Part shown: positions 45,171 to 53,628 of the stretch, one piece after another
How positions within the stretch are numbered: the stretch's first letter is position 1
Layout: every line of letters begins with the position of its first letter
Origin: Leisingera sp. M658
GTDB taxonomy: Bacteria > Pseudomonadota > Alphaproteobacteria > Rhodobacterales > Rhodobacteraceae
Direction: 5' to 3'
Assembly: GCF_025144145.1 (NCBI RefSeq)
Contig: NZ_CP083546.1
Span: forward strand, 1 to 64,000
DNA: 64,000 nt
Notes under the pieces: model-generated
Told to the model about the DNA's origin: nothing
What the model saw: only the letters and a program-made list of their open reading frames with translations
Databases searched by the model: none
Position numbers and translations under genes: made by a program

Positions 45171-47144
45171 TTGGCTCAGATGCAGATGGGCGCCGAAGGG
45201 ATGTTATCCCTGCCGGCGCTGCTTCAACGCAATGCGGTGCAATTCGCTAATGCACCGGCCTACCGGGAAAAGGAATTCGGCATTTGGCAATGCTGGACCT
45301 GGGCCGAGGCGGCAAAGGAAATCGAGGCGCTGGCGCTGGGCCTCATCAACCTTGGCGTGAATGAGGGCGATTTTGTCGCTATTATCGGCCGCAACCGTCC
45401 TTATCTCTACTGGTCGATGGTTGCTGCACAGGCGGTGGGTGCCGTGCCAGTACCGCTCTATCAGGACGCGGTGGCCGAAGAGATGGCCTATGTGCTGGGC
45501 CATTGCGGCGCACGCTTTGTGATCGTGGGCGATCAGGAGCAGGCCGACAAGGTGATCGAGATCCAGGATCAGCTGCATCAGTTTGAGCATATGATCTATC
45601 TCGACCCGCGCGGGATGCGGAAATACGAACATACCCAGCTGCACCAGTTCAGCCATATCCAGGATCAGGGCCGCGCGGCGCGCGACGAACTGACCGGTGA
45701 GCTGCAGGCGCGCCAGGCCAAGCTGACCTACGACAGCACCTGCGTAATGCTTTATACCTCCGGCACCACCGGCAAGCCCAAGGGCGTGGTGCTGTCGAAC
45801 CGGAATGTGATCCAGAGCGCAAAGAACTCGGCTGAGTTCGACCATTTGACTTTGGGTGAGAACATCCTGTCCTACCTGCCGATGGCATGGGTGGGCGACT
45901 TTATCTTCTCAATCGGTCAGGCCTACTGGTGCGGTTTCTGCGTGAACTGCCCGGAAAGCGCCGATACCATGATGACCGACCTGCGAGAGATCGGTCCGAC
46001 TTACTTCTTTGCACCGCCGCGGGTGTTTGAGGGCCAGCTGACCAATGTGATGATCCGGATGGAGGACGCGGGCGCCCTGAAGCGCAAGATGTTCCACCAT
46101 TTTCTGGCCCATGCCAAGAAAGTCGGAGGCGACATTCTGGACGGCAAGCCGGTGGGTCTGATGGACCGGCTGAAATACGCATTGGGCAATGTGCTGGTTT
46201 ACGGCCCGCTCAAGGATACGCTTGGCTATGGCCGCATCCGTGTGGGGTATACCGCGGGGGAGGCAATCGGGCCGGAGATCTTTGATTTCTACCGCTCTCT
46301 GGGTATCAACCTGAAACAGCTTTACGGCCAGACCGAAGCCACCGTGTTCATCACCGTGCAGCCGGATGGCGAGGTTCGCGCCGATACCGTGGGTGTTCCT
46401 GCACCGGAGGTGGAGATCAAGATCGGCGACAACGGTGAAATCTACTACCGCTCGCCGGGCACGTTTGTGGAGTATTTCAACAATCCGGAGTCCACGGCCT
46501 CGACCAAGGACGCAGAGGGCTGGGTGGCCACTGGCGATGCCGGTTTCTTTGAGGAAGGCTCCGGCCACTTGCGGATCATCGACCGTGCCAAGGACGTGGG
46601 CAAGATGGCTGATGGTGCGATGTTTGCGCCCAAATATGTAGAAAACAAGCTGAAATTCTACCCGGACATTCTGGAAGCAGTGTTGTTTGGCAATGGCAAG
46701 GACCGCTGTGTGGCCTTCATCAATATTGACCTGACGGCTGTAGGAAACTGGGCAGAACGCAACAATATCGCCTATGCATCCTATCAGGAACTGGCCGGAC
46801 ATCCGCAGGTTCTGGAGTCACTCCGCGGGCATGTGTCGGCGGTGAATCGATCGGTAGCGGAAGACCCGATGCTGTCGGGCTGCCAGGTCCACCGCTTTGT
46901 GGTGCTGCACAAGGAACTGGACGCCGATGACGGCGAAATGACCCGCACCCGCAAAGTGCGCCGCCGCATCGTTGAGGAGAAGTTCGACGACATCATTACC
47001 GCGCTGTACGACGGTTCGGAGCAGGTCTCGACCGTAACGGAAGTGACCTATGAAGACGGCCGCAAAGGGTCCATCAGCGCGACGCTGACTATTGTCGATG
47101 CGGACGTGAAACCGGCTGCGGTTCACAAGGTGGCCGCGGAATGA
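45171..47144 (+). CDS. AMP-forming acyl-CoA synthetase (long-chain fatty-acid-CoA ligase-like)
   Basis: About 657 aa of the ANL superfamily, activating a carboxylic acid to acyl-CoA via acyl-AMP. Motifs: VMLYTSGTTGKPKGV (P-loop A3), QLYGQTEATVF (A5) and GWVATGDAGFFEEGSGHLRI (A7), then FAPKYVENKLKF. The TTG at 45171 is preferred, with GGGAGG 8 nt upstream; the nearest ATG (45180) is poorly spaced. First gene of the divergent uptake cluster. The substrate is unknown. Confidence 0.9.
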   Translation: MAQMQMGAEGMLSLPALLQRNAVQFANAPAYREKEFGIWQCWTWAEAAKEIEALALGLINLGVNEGDFVAIIGRNRPYLYWSMVAAQAVGAVPVPLYQDAVAEEMAYVLGHCGARFVIVGDQEQADKVIEIQDQLHQFEHMIYLDPRGMRKYEHTQLHQFSHIQDQGRAARDELTGELQARQAKLTYDSTCVMLYTSGTTGKPKGVVLSNRNVIQSAKNSAEFDHLTLGENILSYLPMAWVGDFIFSIGQAYWCGFCVNCPESADTMMTDLREIGPTYFFAPPRVFEGQLTNVMIRMEDAGALKRKMFHHFLAHAKKVGGDILDGKPVGLMDRLKYALGNVLVYGPLKDTLGYGRIRVGYTAGEAIGPEIFDFYRSLGINLKQLYGQTEATVFITVQPDGEVRADTVGVPAPEVEIKIGDNGEIYYRSPGTFVEYFNNPESTASTKDAEGWVATGDAGFFEEGSGHLRIIDRAKDVGKMADGAMFAPKYVENKLKFYPDILEAVLFGNGKDRCVAFINIDLTAVGNWAERNNIAYASYQELAGHPQVLESLRGHVSAVNRSVAEDPMLSGCQVHRFVVLHKELDADDGEMTRTRKVRRRIVEEKFDDIITALYDGSEQVSTVTEVTYEDGRKGSISATLTIVDADVKPAAVHKVAAE

Positions 47145-47159
47145 TGCACGTATTTCCGG

Positions 47160-47184
47160 AAAAAAATCTGCCCCGTGCCGGGCA
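47160..47184 (-). terminator. Rho-independent terminator of the 61-aa gene
   Basis: On the minus strand, stem CTGCCC / GGGCAG with a short loop is followed by ATTTTTTT (plus-strand A7 at 47160-47166). It starts 14 nt after the small gene's stop. Confidence 0.7.
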
Positions 47185-47197
47185 GGCCGGGCGGATC

Positions 47198-47383
47198 TCA
47201 GATCAAGTCGGGATTGAGGCCGGGATTGAAGGCCGTGTTGACCACCTGCTGGATCTTGAAGGGAGAGCTGAACCCGTGTGTCTGCTCGATGATCGAGGTC
47301 AGGCTTTCGGATTGGCTGAGGCCCATCTGCTTGCATTCTACGGCCATCTTCAGAAGGCAGGAATGTTCAAGTTCGCCAAACAT
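47198..47383 (-). CDS. Small uncharacterised protein (61 aa), antisense within the uptake cluster
   Basis: A 61-aa protein beginning MFGELEHSCLLKMAVECKQM, with helical character and no TM segment. Its ATG has a strong SD (AAGGAG, 9-nt spacing) and its stop is followed by a U-tract hairpin, so it looks like a complete gene. It is convergent with the acyl-CoA ligase gene and divergent from livG (88-bp shared promoter region). I do not recognise the family. Confidence 0.7.
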   Translation of the reverse strand: MFGELEHSCLLKMAVECKQMGLSQSESLTSIIEQTHGFSSPFKIQQVVNTAFNPGLNPDLI

Positions 47384-47471
47384 TGTTTTGGTCTCCTTGC
47401 TGCTCGTTTTTTTCAAGTATCGCATGGAAACCTTAAAATTTCTATGTGGCAGAATAATGGAGGCCGTTGTT

Positions 47472-48290
47472 ATGCTTGACAATTCCTTAAGCTTTGTGAC
47501 TGACGACGGCCGCACCATCGGCGGTGTGGTGATGGAGATGAAGAACATCACCCTGCGGTTCGGCGGTGTGGTGGCGATCAAGGATATCTCCTTTGACATC
47601 CGCGAGGGCGAGATCCGCGCGATCATCGGCCCCAACGGGGCTGGCAAATCCTCGATGCTGAACGTGATCTCAGGCTTCTATGTGCCGCAGGAAGGCGAAG
47701 TGCTGTTTCACGGCAAGAAGCGCCCGCAGATGCGCCCCTATGAGGTGGCCCGCCAAGGCATCGCCCGCACATTCCAGAACATCGCGCTGTTCGAAGGCAT
47801 GAGCGTGTTGGACAACGTCATGACCGGCCGTCTCAACTATATGAAAACAGGCTTGTTTTCGCAGGCTCTGTGGAAGGGCAAGGCGGAAAAGGAAGAGACA
47901 GAGAACCGCGAGGTTGTGGAGCGGATCATCGACTTTCTGGAGATCCAGCACATCCGCAAGACCCCGGTGTCCCGGCTGCCTTATGGCCTGAAGAAACGGG
48001 TTGAATTGGCACGTGCCCTGGCTGCCGAACCAAAGCTATTGCTGCTGGACGAACCGATGGCCGGCATGAACGTCGAGGAGAAGGAGGACATGTCCCGCTT
48101 TATCCTGGATGTGAACGATGAATTCGGCACCACCATCGCCCTGATCGAGCACGACATGGGCGTGGTGATGGATCTGTCGGACCGCGTCGTGGTGATGGAT
48201 TACGGCAAGAAAATCGGTGACGGCACCCCGGATGAGGTGCGCAACAACCAGGATGTGATCGACGCATATCTGGGGGTCAGCCATGACTGA
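47472..48290 (+). CDS. LivG-type ABC transporter ATP-binding protein
   Basis: 272 aa: Walker A GPNGAGKSS, signature-type segment SRLPYGLKKRVELARAL (degenerate, without canonical LSGGQ, common in LivG), Walker B LLLLDEPMAGM and the switch His in LIEHDMGVV. ATG at 47472 follows GGAGG. It powers import with LivF and the LivHM-type permeases. The 36-aa ORF starts inside its last codons. Confidence 0.93.
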   Translation: MLDNSLSFVTDDGRTIGGVVMEMKNITLRFGGVVAIKDISFDIREGEIRAIIGPNGAGKSSMLNVISGFYVPQEGEVLFHGKKRPQMRPYEVARQGIARTFQNIALFEGMSVLDNVMTGRLNYMKTGLFSQALWKGKAEKEETENREVVERIIDFLEIQHIRKTPVSRLPYGLKKRVELARALAAEPKLLLLDEPMAGMNVEEKEDMSRFILDVNDEFGTTIALIEHDMGVVMDLSDRVVVMDYGKKIGDGTPDEVRNNQDVIDAYLGVSHD

Positions 48291-48393
48291 GTTGCAATGC
48301 AGCAACACCCAGCCCCGGCGGGGTGACACCCGTACATCCCCTGTACAGCCCCTGAGCACCGCCGCAGTGCAGAATTCCGTGGAGAGCCTCTAA
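48283..48393 (+). CDS. Candidate 36-aa ORF overlapping livG and livH
   Basis: ATG at 48283 lies inside the last livG codons (8-nt overlap, +1 frame) and its TAA overlaps the livH ATG (TAATG). The product starts MTELQCSNTQPRRGD and ends VESL: hydrophilic, no recognised domain. Overlap at both ends suggests it couples translation of livG to livH, but expression is unproven. Confidence 0.45.
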   Translation: MTELQCSNTQPRRGDTRTSPVQPLSTAAVQNSVESL

Positions 48394-49379
48394 TGCCCGA
48401 ACAACTCGTCTTTGCGATGGAAGTGACGCTGAACGGCCTGATGGCAGGCGTTCTGTATGCGCTGGTCGCGCTGGGCTTTGTGCTGATTTATAAGGCTTCC
48501 GGCATTTTCAACTATGCCCAAGGCGTGATGGCGCTGTTTGCCGCAATGACGCTGGTGGGGATCATGCAGGGGCAGGTTCCCTTTGCGCATATCATAAATG
48601 CGGTCTTTGGCGGCCATATCACCCATTTCGGCTGGAACGTTCCAGGCGTGCTGGCAATTGCCCTGACTGTCGGGGTGATGGTGCTGCTGGCCTGGCTGGT
48701 GCAGGTGCTGGTGATGAAACATCTGGTAGGGCAGGAGCCGATCATCCTGTTCATGGCCACTATTGGTCTTGCCTATTTCCTGGAAGGCGTTGCCGACCTG
48801 ATGTGGGGGTCCGAGATCAAGACGCTGGATGTGGGCCTGCCGCAGGGCATCAACCTGTGGATCGACGAGACCACCTTTAACATCTTCGGCTACGGCTTCT
48901 TTATCGACAATCTGGATATTGTGGCGACGGTGATTGCGGCGCTGCTGGTGGCCGGGCTGGTCTGCTTTGCCCAATACACCAAGCAGGGCCGGGCGATGCG
49001 CGCGGTGGCGGATGACCATCAGGCGGCGCTGTCGGTCGGCATCTCGCTGAACTTCATCTGGGTGCTGGTCTGGTCTGTCGCAGGGTTTGTGGCGCTGGTC
49101 GCGGGCATCGTCTGGGGCACCAAGTCCGGTGTGCAGTTCTCGCTGTCGCTGATCGCGCTGAAGGCGCTGCCGGTGCTGATGCTGGGCGGCTTCACCTCGA
49201 TCCCCGGCGCCATTGTCGGCGGGCTGATCATCGGTGTGGGCGAGAAACTGTTCGAGTTTGCCATCGGTCCGATGGTTGGCGGCGCCACCGAGAACTGGTT
49301 TGCTTATGTGCTGGCACTGCTGTTCCTGGTGTTCCGTCCGCAGGGTCTGTTCGGGGAGAAGATCATTGAACGGGTCTGA
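48393..49379 (+). CDS. LivH-type branched-chain amino acid ABC transporter permease
   Basis: A 328-aa inner-membrane permease with about eight hydrophobic segments and family motifs GVLYALVALGFVLIYKASG, FNYAQGVMALFAA and LKALPVLMLGGFTSIPGAIVGG. The ATG overlaps the stop of the 36-aa ORF; GGAGAG supplies the SD. It pairs with the LivM-type permease 0.8 kb downstream. Confidence 0.93.
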   Translation: MPEQLVFAMEVTLNGLMAGVLYALVALGFVLIYKASGIFNYAQGVMALFAAMTLVGIMQGQVPFAHIINAVFGGHITHFGWNVPGVLAIALTVGVMVLLAWLVQVLVMKHLVGQEPIILFMATIGLAYFLEGVADLMWGSEIKTLDVGLPQGINLWIDETTFNIFGYGFFIDNLDIVATVIAALLVAGLVCFAQYTKQGRAMRAVADDHQAALSVGISLNFIWVLVWSVAGFVALVAGIVWGTKSGVQFSLSLIALKALPVLMLGGFTSIPGAIVGGLIIGVGEKLFEFAIGPMVGGATENWFAYVLALLFLVFRPQGLFGEKIIERV

Positions 49380-49406
49380 CGCTCATATGACCTGCTCCCG
49401 GCCTGT

Positions 49407-49751
49407 TCAGCTTTCCAGCTTGCGGAATGCGGCGATGACAATGGCGGCGAATACCGTGGCGACCAGCGTGAAGGCTATGGTCAGATCGCCGATCAGCTGC
49501 CCGGCTAGGAGCGTTAGCAGCCCGGCCCCGGCAAGCCCCATCAGCATCAGCCCCCAAGGGCCGGGTGCGGTCCCGCAGGTTTCCCTGCGTGCCTCCCGGC
49601 GCGGCGGCTCGAATTCGAACGGCGGCAGCACTGTTGCGTCTTCCACCGTTGCCAGCAGGCGGCCCTTGGCCTCTGCAAATTCGGCTGCTGAAATGTCACC
49701 CTTCTTCCGCGCGGCCTCCAGCCGCCGGATTTCCTCAAAAATCGCGGTCAT
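49407..49751 (-). CDS. SHOCT-domain small membrane protein
   Basis: About 114 aa: an N-terminal SHOCT-like helical hairpin (FEEIRRLEAARKKGDISAAE, FAEAKGRLL), a Pro/Arg-rich linker, and two C-terminal TM helices (GLMLMGLAGAGLLTLLAG and LTIAFTLVATVFAAIVIAAF). It is transcribed against the surrounding transporter genes and divergent from the 87-aa membrane protein. The role is unknown. Confidence 0.75.
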   Translation of the reverse strand: MTAIFEEIRRLEAARKKGDISAAEFAEAKGRLLATVEDATVLPPFEFEPPRREARRETCGTAPGPWGLMLMGLAGAGLLTLLAGQLIGDLTIAFTLVATVFAAIVIAAFRKLES

Positions 49752-49853
49752 TGATCCCACTCACTTTACCCAAGAACAGGGTGGCAGAAAGAAATGGGCA
49801 AAATGTGGCCATGCACGGATTTCTGACAAATTGGTTAACGCCGGCGGTGCGGC

Positions 49854-50117
49854 ATGACCAAGGCGATTGCCGTCATCAACGTGATTGCCTGGGCGGGCTT
49901 TTGGGCGTTCGGCTATCTGGCGCTGACCGCGGAAGGGTTCACCGAAACCCAGATTGTCACCGCGTCGCTGCTGGCAGCCTCAGGACTGATTACCGGCATC
50001 ATTGCATATCTGCGTCTGGTGCGCGGCAGCGAGCGCAGCGGCTATGCCAAACCGTCAAACCGGATAACCCGCGCGCAGCGCGACGCGGCACAGGCGCAAT
50101 GGGGGCAGATCGAATGA
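49854..50117 (+). CDS. Small two-TM membrane protein (87 aa)
   Basis: Two hydrophobic helices (AIAVINVIAWAGFWAFGYLA and IVTASLLAASGLITGIIAYL) followed by a basic cytosolic tail (RITRAQRDAAQAQW). No family is recognised. It sits between the livH- and livM-type genes, on the same strand, 74 bp before livM. Confidence 0.7.
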   Translation: MTKAIAVINVIAWAGFWAFGYLALTAEGFTETQIVTASLLAASGLITGIIAYLRLVRGSERSGYAKPSNRITRAQRDAAQAQWGQIE

Positions 50118-50191
50118 TTGCCGCTGCTGAAACATTCAAGACAAACACCCGGACCGGGCCCTGTTTGCAACAGAAAGGGAGCATCTGAGAC

Positions 50192-51268
50192 ATGTTCTAC
50201 CGTGAAGCCGGAGACTTCAAAACCTCCTATGCCGATGACAGCCAGACCTTCCCGATCAAGTTCGACCGCGTCCGCTATTATGTGGTACTGGCGGTGGCCT
50301 TTGGCATCATCCCCTTCCTGGTTAACGATTACTGGGCCAATGCGATCCTGCTGCCGTTCCTGATCTATTCAATTGCGGCGATCGGGCTGAACATTCTTGT
50401 CGGATACTGCGGGCAGGTGTCCCTGGGCACCGGCGGGTTCATGGCGGTGGGGGCCTATGCCTGCTACAAACTGATGACGGCCTTTCCCGAGGTCAGCATG
50501 TTCATCCATGTGATCCTGGCGGGCGGCATCACCGCGGTGGTCTGCATGGCCTTCGGCCTGCCCTCGCTGCGCATCAAGGGCTTCTATCTGGCGGTGGCGA
50601 CGCTGGCGGCGCAGTTCTTCCTGGTGTGGCTGTTCAACCGGGTGCCGTGGTTCTACAACTATTCGGCTTCGGGCCAGATCAACGCACCGGAGCGCGATAC
50701 CTTTGGCATCCTGATCACCGGCCCCAATGCGCCGGCCTGGGCCACCTATCTGTTCTGCCTGATTTTCCTGACGTTCTGCGCGCTGGTGGCCCGCAACCTG
50801 ACCCGCGGTACCGTGGGCCGCAGCTGGATGGCGATCCGCGACATGGATATCGCGGCTGAAATCATCGGGGTGAACCCGCTCAAGGCCAAACTCACAGCAT
50901 TTGCCGTGTCCGGCTTTTTCATCGGGATTTCCGGCGCGCTGTTCTTTGCGGTCTACCTGGGTGCGGTCGAGGTCGGCGAGGCCTTTGGCATCAACAAGTC
51001 GTTCCTGGTGCTGTTCATGGTGATCCTGGGCGGGCTGGGGTCGATCTTCGGCTCCTTTGCCGGCGCGGCCTTTCTGGTGCTCTTGCCGGTGGTGCTGAAA
51101 GTGGTGGGCGTCGATCTTCTGGGCTGGCCGACTGACATCGTGGCGCATTTCCAGCTGGTGATCGTGGGGGCGCTGATTGTGGTGTTCCTGATCGCCGAGC
51201 CGCACGGCATGGCGCAGCTGTGGCGCGTCGCCAAGGAAAAACTGAGACTGTGGCCCTTCCCGCACTGA
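50192..51268 (+). CDS. LivM-type branched-chain amino acid ABC transporter permease
   Basis: A 358-aa permease with about nine TM segments and family motifs GYCGQVSLGTGGFMAVGAYA, GFYLAVATLAAQFF, GRSWMAIRDMDIAAEIIGVN and ILGGLGSIFGSFAGAAF. The long N-terminus (MFYREAGDFKTSYADD) is a feature of this subgroup, which is often found with acyl-CoA ligases rather than amino-acid genes. Confidence 0.93.
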   Translation: MFYREAGDFKTSYADDSQTFPIKFDRVRYYVVLAVAFGIIPFLVNDYWANAILLPFLIYSIAAIGLNILVGYCGQVSLGTGGFMAVGAYACYKLMTAFPEVSMFIHVILAGGITAVVCMAFGLPSLRIKGFYLAVATLAAQFFLVWLFNRVPWFYNYSASGQINAPERDTFGILITGPNAPAWATYLFCLIFLTFCALVARNLTRGTVGRSWMAIRDMDIAAEIIGVNPLKAKLTAFAVSGFFIGISGALFFAVYLGAVEVGEAFGINKSFLVLFMVILGGLGSIFGSFAGAAFLVLLPVVLKVVGVDLLGWPTDIVAHFQLVIVGALIVVFLIAEPHGMAQLWRVAKEKLRLWPFPH

Positions 51269-51361
51269 TGCGGGCACGGCCTGGAAACCGGCGGGGAGAA
51301 AAGCAAGACCACCCCCGTTTTAAGAAACAATCGGATAAGACCATAGGGAGGATTTAAGCCG

Positions 51362-52645
51362 ATGAAAAAGACACTGACCACACTGGCGCTGGGCGCCGCG
51401 ATGGCAGCCGGGCCGGCAATGGCGGACCTGGTATTCCCGGACCTCAGCTACCGCACCGGGCCTTATGCGGCCGGCGGCATTCCGTTCTCGGACGGCTATA
51501 ACGACTATTTCACCCTGCTGAACGAGCGCGATGGCGGCATCGGCGGTGTTCCGGCCAAGGTGATCGAATGCGAGACCGGCTATAACACCGAGAAAGGTGT
51601 GGAATGCTACGAGTCGACCAAGGGTCAGGGCGCGCTGATCTATCAGCCGTTGTCCACCGGCATCACCTATCAGCTGATCCCCAAGGTGACCGCAGATAAC
51701 ATCCCGCTGCACACCATGGGCTATGGCCGCACCTCGGCGGCGAACGGCGAAGTGTTCAGCCATGTGTTCAACTATCCGGCCAACTACTGGAACGGTGCCT
51801 CGGGCGTTGTGAACTACCTGCTCGAAGCCAACGGCGGCGACATCAACGGCAAGAAGATCGCGCTGATCTATCATAACTCTGCCTATGGCAAGGAGCCGAT
51901 CCGCACCCTGGAGGAGCTGTCCAAGAAACACGGTTTCGAGCTGATCGCCCTGCCGGTGGACCATCCGGGCCAGGAGCAGAAGTCGCAGTGGCTGCAGATC
52001 CGCCGCGAGCGTCCCGACAATGTCGTGATGTGGGGCTGGGGCGTGATGAACCAGGTGGCAATTCAGGAAGCTGCCAACATCCGTTTCCCGATGGAGAACT
52101 TCATCGGTGTGTGGTGGTCTGGTGCCGAACATGACGTGATGCCGGCAGGTGACAAGGCGGACGGCTACAAGGCGGTGACCTTCCACAACGTCGGCCGTGA
52201 CTTCCCGGTGTTTGACGATATCCAGAAGTATGTCGTGGACGCGGGCAAGGCCGCAGGTGCCGGCGATCAGGTGGGCAATGTGCTGTATAACCGCGGCATG
52301 TACGCGGCGATGCTGGCAGCCGAGGCCGCTAAAACCGCGCAGGAGATCCACGGCACCGGGGATATCGACGCTGCGATGATGCGGGACGGCATGGAAGCGC
52401 TGGTTATCGACGAAGCCAAAATGGCTGCACTGGGGATGCCGAACTTTGGCCCGAGCTTCAATGTTTCCTGCGACAACCACGGCGGCCCTGGCCTGGTGGG
52501 TGTGACCCAGTGGGATGCAGAGAGCAAAACCTGGTCGCTGATTTCGGACTTCAAACCGTCCGATACCGAAGTGATCGGTAAGCTGATCGAAGAAGATTCG
52601 GGCGCCTATGCTGCTGAAAACAACATTGAGTCCCGCTGCAAGTAA
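51362..52645 (+). CDS. ABC transporter periplasmic substrate-binding protein (Liv/urea-type)
   Basis: A 427-aa type I periplasmic binding protein with a signal peptide (MKKTLTTLALGAAMAAGPAMA). The mature part begins DLVFPDLSYRTGPYAAGG, followed by FSDGYNDYFTLLNERDGGIG and IALIYHNSAYGKEP. SD GGAGGA precedes the ATG. It delivers the substrate to the LivHM-type permeases; similar proteins of this subgroup bind aromatic or aliphatic acids as well as amino acids, so the ligand is open. Confidence 0.93.
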   Translation: MKKTLTTLALGAAMAAGPAMADLVFPDLSYRTGPYAAGGIPFSDGYNDYFTLLNERDGGIGGVPAKVIECETGYNTEKGVECYESTKGQGALIYQPLSTGITYQLIPKVTADNIPLHTMGYGRTSAANGEVFSHVFNYPANYWNGASGVVNYLLEANGGDINGKKIALIYHNSAYGKEPIRTLEELSKKHGFELIALPVDHPGQEQKSQWLQIRRERPDNVVMWGWGVMNQVAIQEAANIRFPMENFIGVWWSGAEHDVMPAGDKADGYKAVTFHNVGRDFPVFDDIQKYVVDAGKAAGAGDQVGNVLYNRGMYAAMLAAEAAKTAQEIHGTGDIDAAMMRDGMEALVIDEAKMAALGMPNFGPSFNVSCDNHGGPGLVGVTQWDAESKTWSLISDFKPSDTEVIGKLIEEDSGAYAAENNIESRCK

Positions 52646-52654
52646 GGGCTTTGG

Positions 52655-52711
52655 CCGGCCCCTGCCTTGGCGGGGCCGGAAACAACCGGCGCGGCAGAGA
52701 GCTGCCGCGCC
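52655..52711 (+). other. Tandem hairpins after the binding-protein gene
   Basis: Two GC-rich stems (CCGGCCCC/GGGGCCGG at 52655-52679; GGCGCGGCAG/CTGCCGCGCC at 52688-52711) lack a U-tract and precede livF. They probably stabilise the binding-protein mRNA and lower livF output, as in other binding-protein operons. Confidence 0.65.
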
Positions 52712-52762
52712 ACTCAACAGGGTTCCGGTTCAGGTCCGGGACAGTCATGAGGACACGCTTTG

Positions 52763-53611
52763 ATGCTGGATGCAGCGAATACCGCCGCCGACACCTCTGA
52801 TGTGCAGGCCGAGACCCTGCTGGAGGTCAACAATATCGAGGTGATCTACAATCACGTGATCCTCGTTCTGAAGGGCGTCAGCCTGAATGTCCCCAAGGGC
52901 GGCATAACCGCGCTGCTGGGCGGCAACGGGGCTGGCAAGACCACCACGCTGAAGGCGATCTCGAACCTGCTGCATTCGGAACGCGGCGAGGTCACCAAAG
53001 GCTCGATCAAGTACCGCGGCGCGCATGTCCATGAGCAGGACCCGGCCGAGCTGGTGAAGAAGGGCGTCATTCAGGTGATGGAAGGCCGCCATTGTTTTGA
53101 GCATTTGACGGTGGAGGAAAACCTGCTGACCGGTGCGTATACCCGTTCGGACAGCAGTGCCAAGATTCAGGACGATCTGGAGATGGTCTATCACTATTTC
53201 CCGCGTCTGAAGGAGCGCCGCAAAAGCCAGGCCGGCTATACCTCGGGCGGCGAGCAGCAGATGGTGGCGATGGGCCGTGCGCTGATGTCCCGGCCAGAGA
53301 CGATCCTGCTGGACGAGCCCTCGATGGGGCTGGCGCCGCAGCTGGTGGAGCAGATTTTCGAGATCGTGAAGTCGATCAACGAGAAGGAAGGGGTGACCTT
53401 CCTTTTGGCCGAGCAGAACACCAACGTGGCCCTGCGCTATGCACATTACGGTTATATCCTGGAGTCGGGCCGTGTGGTGATGGACGGGCCTGCGGCTGAG
53501 CTGCGGGAGAACCCGGATGTAAAGGAATTCTACCTCGGGATGTCCGATGAAGGGCGCAAGAGCTTTCGCGACGTGCGGTCTTACCGGCGCCGCAAGAGGT
53601 GGCTGAGCTGA
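52763..53611 (+). CDS. LivF-type ABC transporter ATP-binding protein
   Basis: 282 aa: Walker A GGNGAGKTT, signature YTSGGEQQMVAMGRAL, Walker B ILLDEPSMGLAPQLVEQIFE and switch-region ...LLAEQNTNVAL. A Lys/Arg-rich C-terminal extension (YRRRKRW) is unusual but short. The ATG at 52763 has GAGGA about 11 nt upstream. The stop overlaps an in-frame ATG of the next gene. Confidence 0.93.
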   Translation: MLDAANTAADTSDVQAETLLEVNNIEVIYNHVILVLKGVSLNVPKGGITALLGGNGAGKTTTLKAISNLLHSERGEVTKGSIKYRGAHVHEQDPAELVKKGVIQVMEGRHCFEHLTVEENLLTGAYTRSDSSAKIQDDLEMVYHYFPRLKERRKSQAGYTSGGEQQMVAMGRALMSRPETILLDEPSMGLAPQLVEQIFEIVKSINEKEGVTFLLAEQNTNVALRYAHYGYILESGRVVMDGPAAELRENPDVKEFYLGMSDEGRKSFRDVRSYRRRKRWLS

Positions 53612-53628
53612 TGCGGGGAGATGACGTG

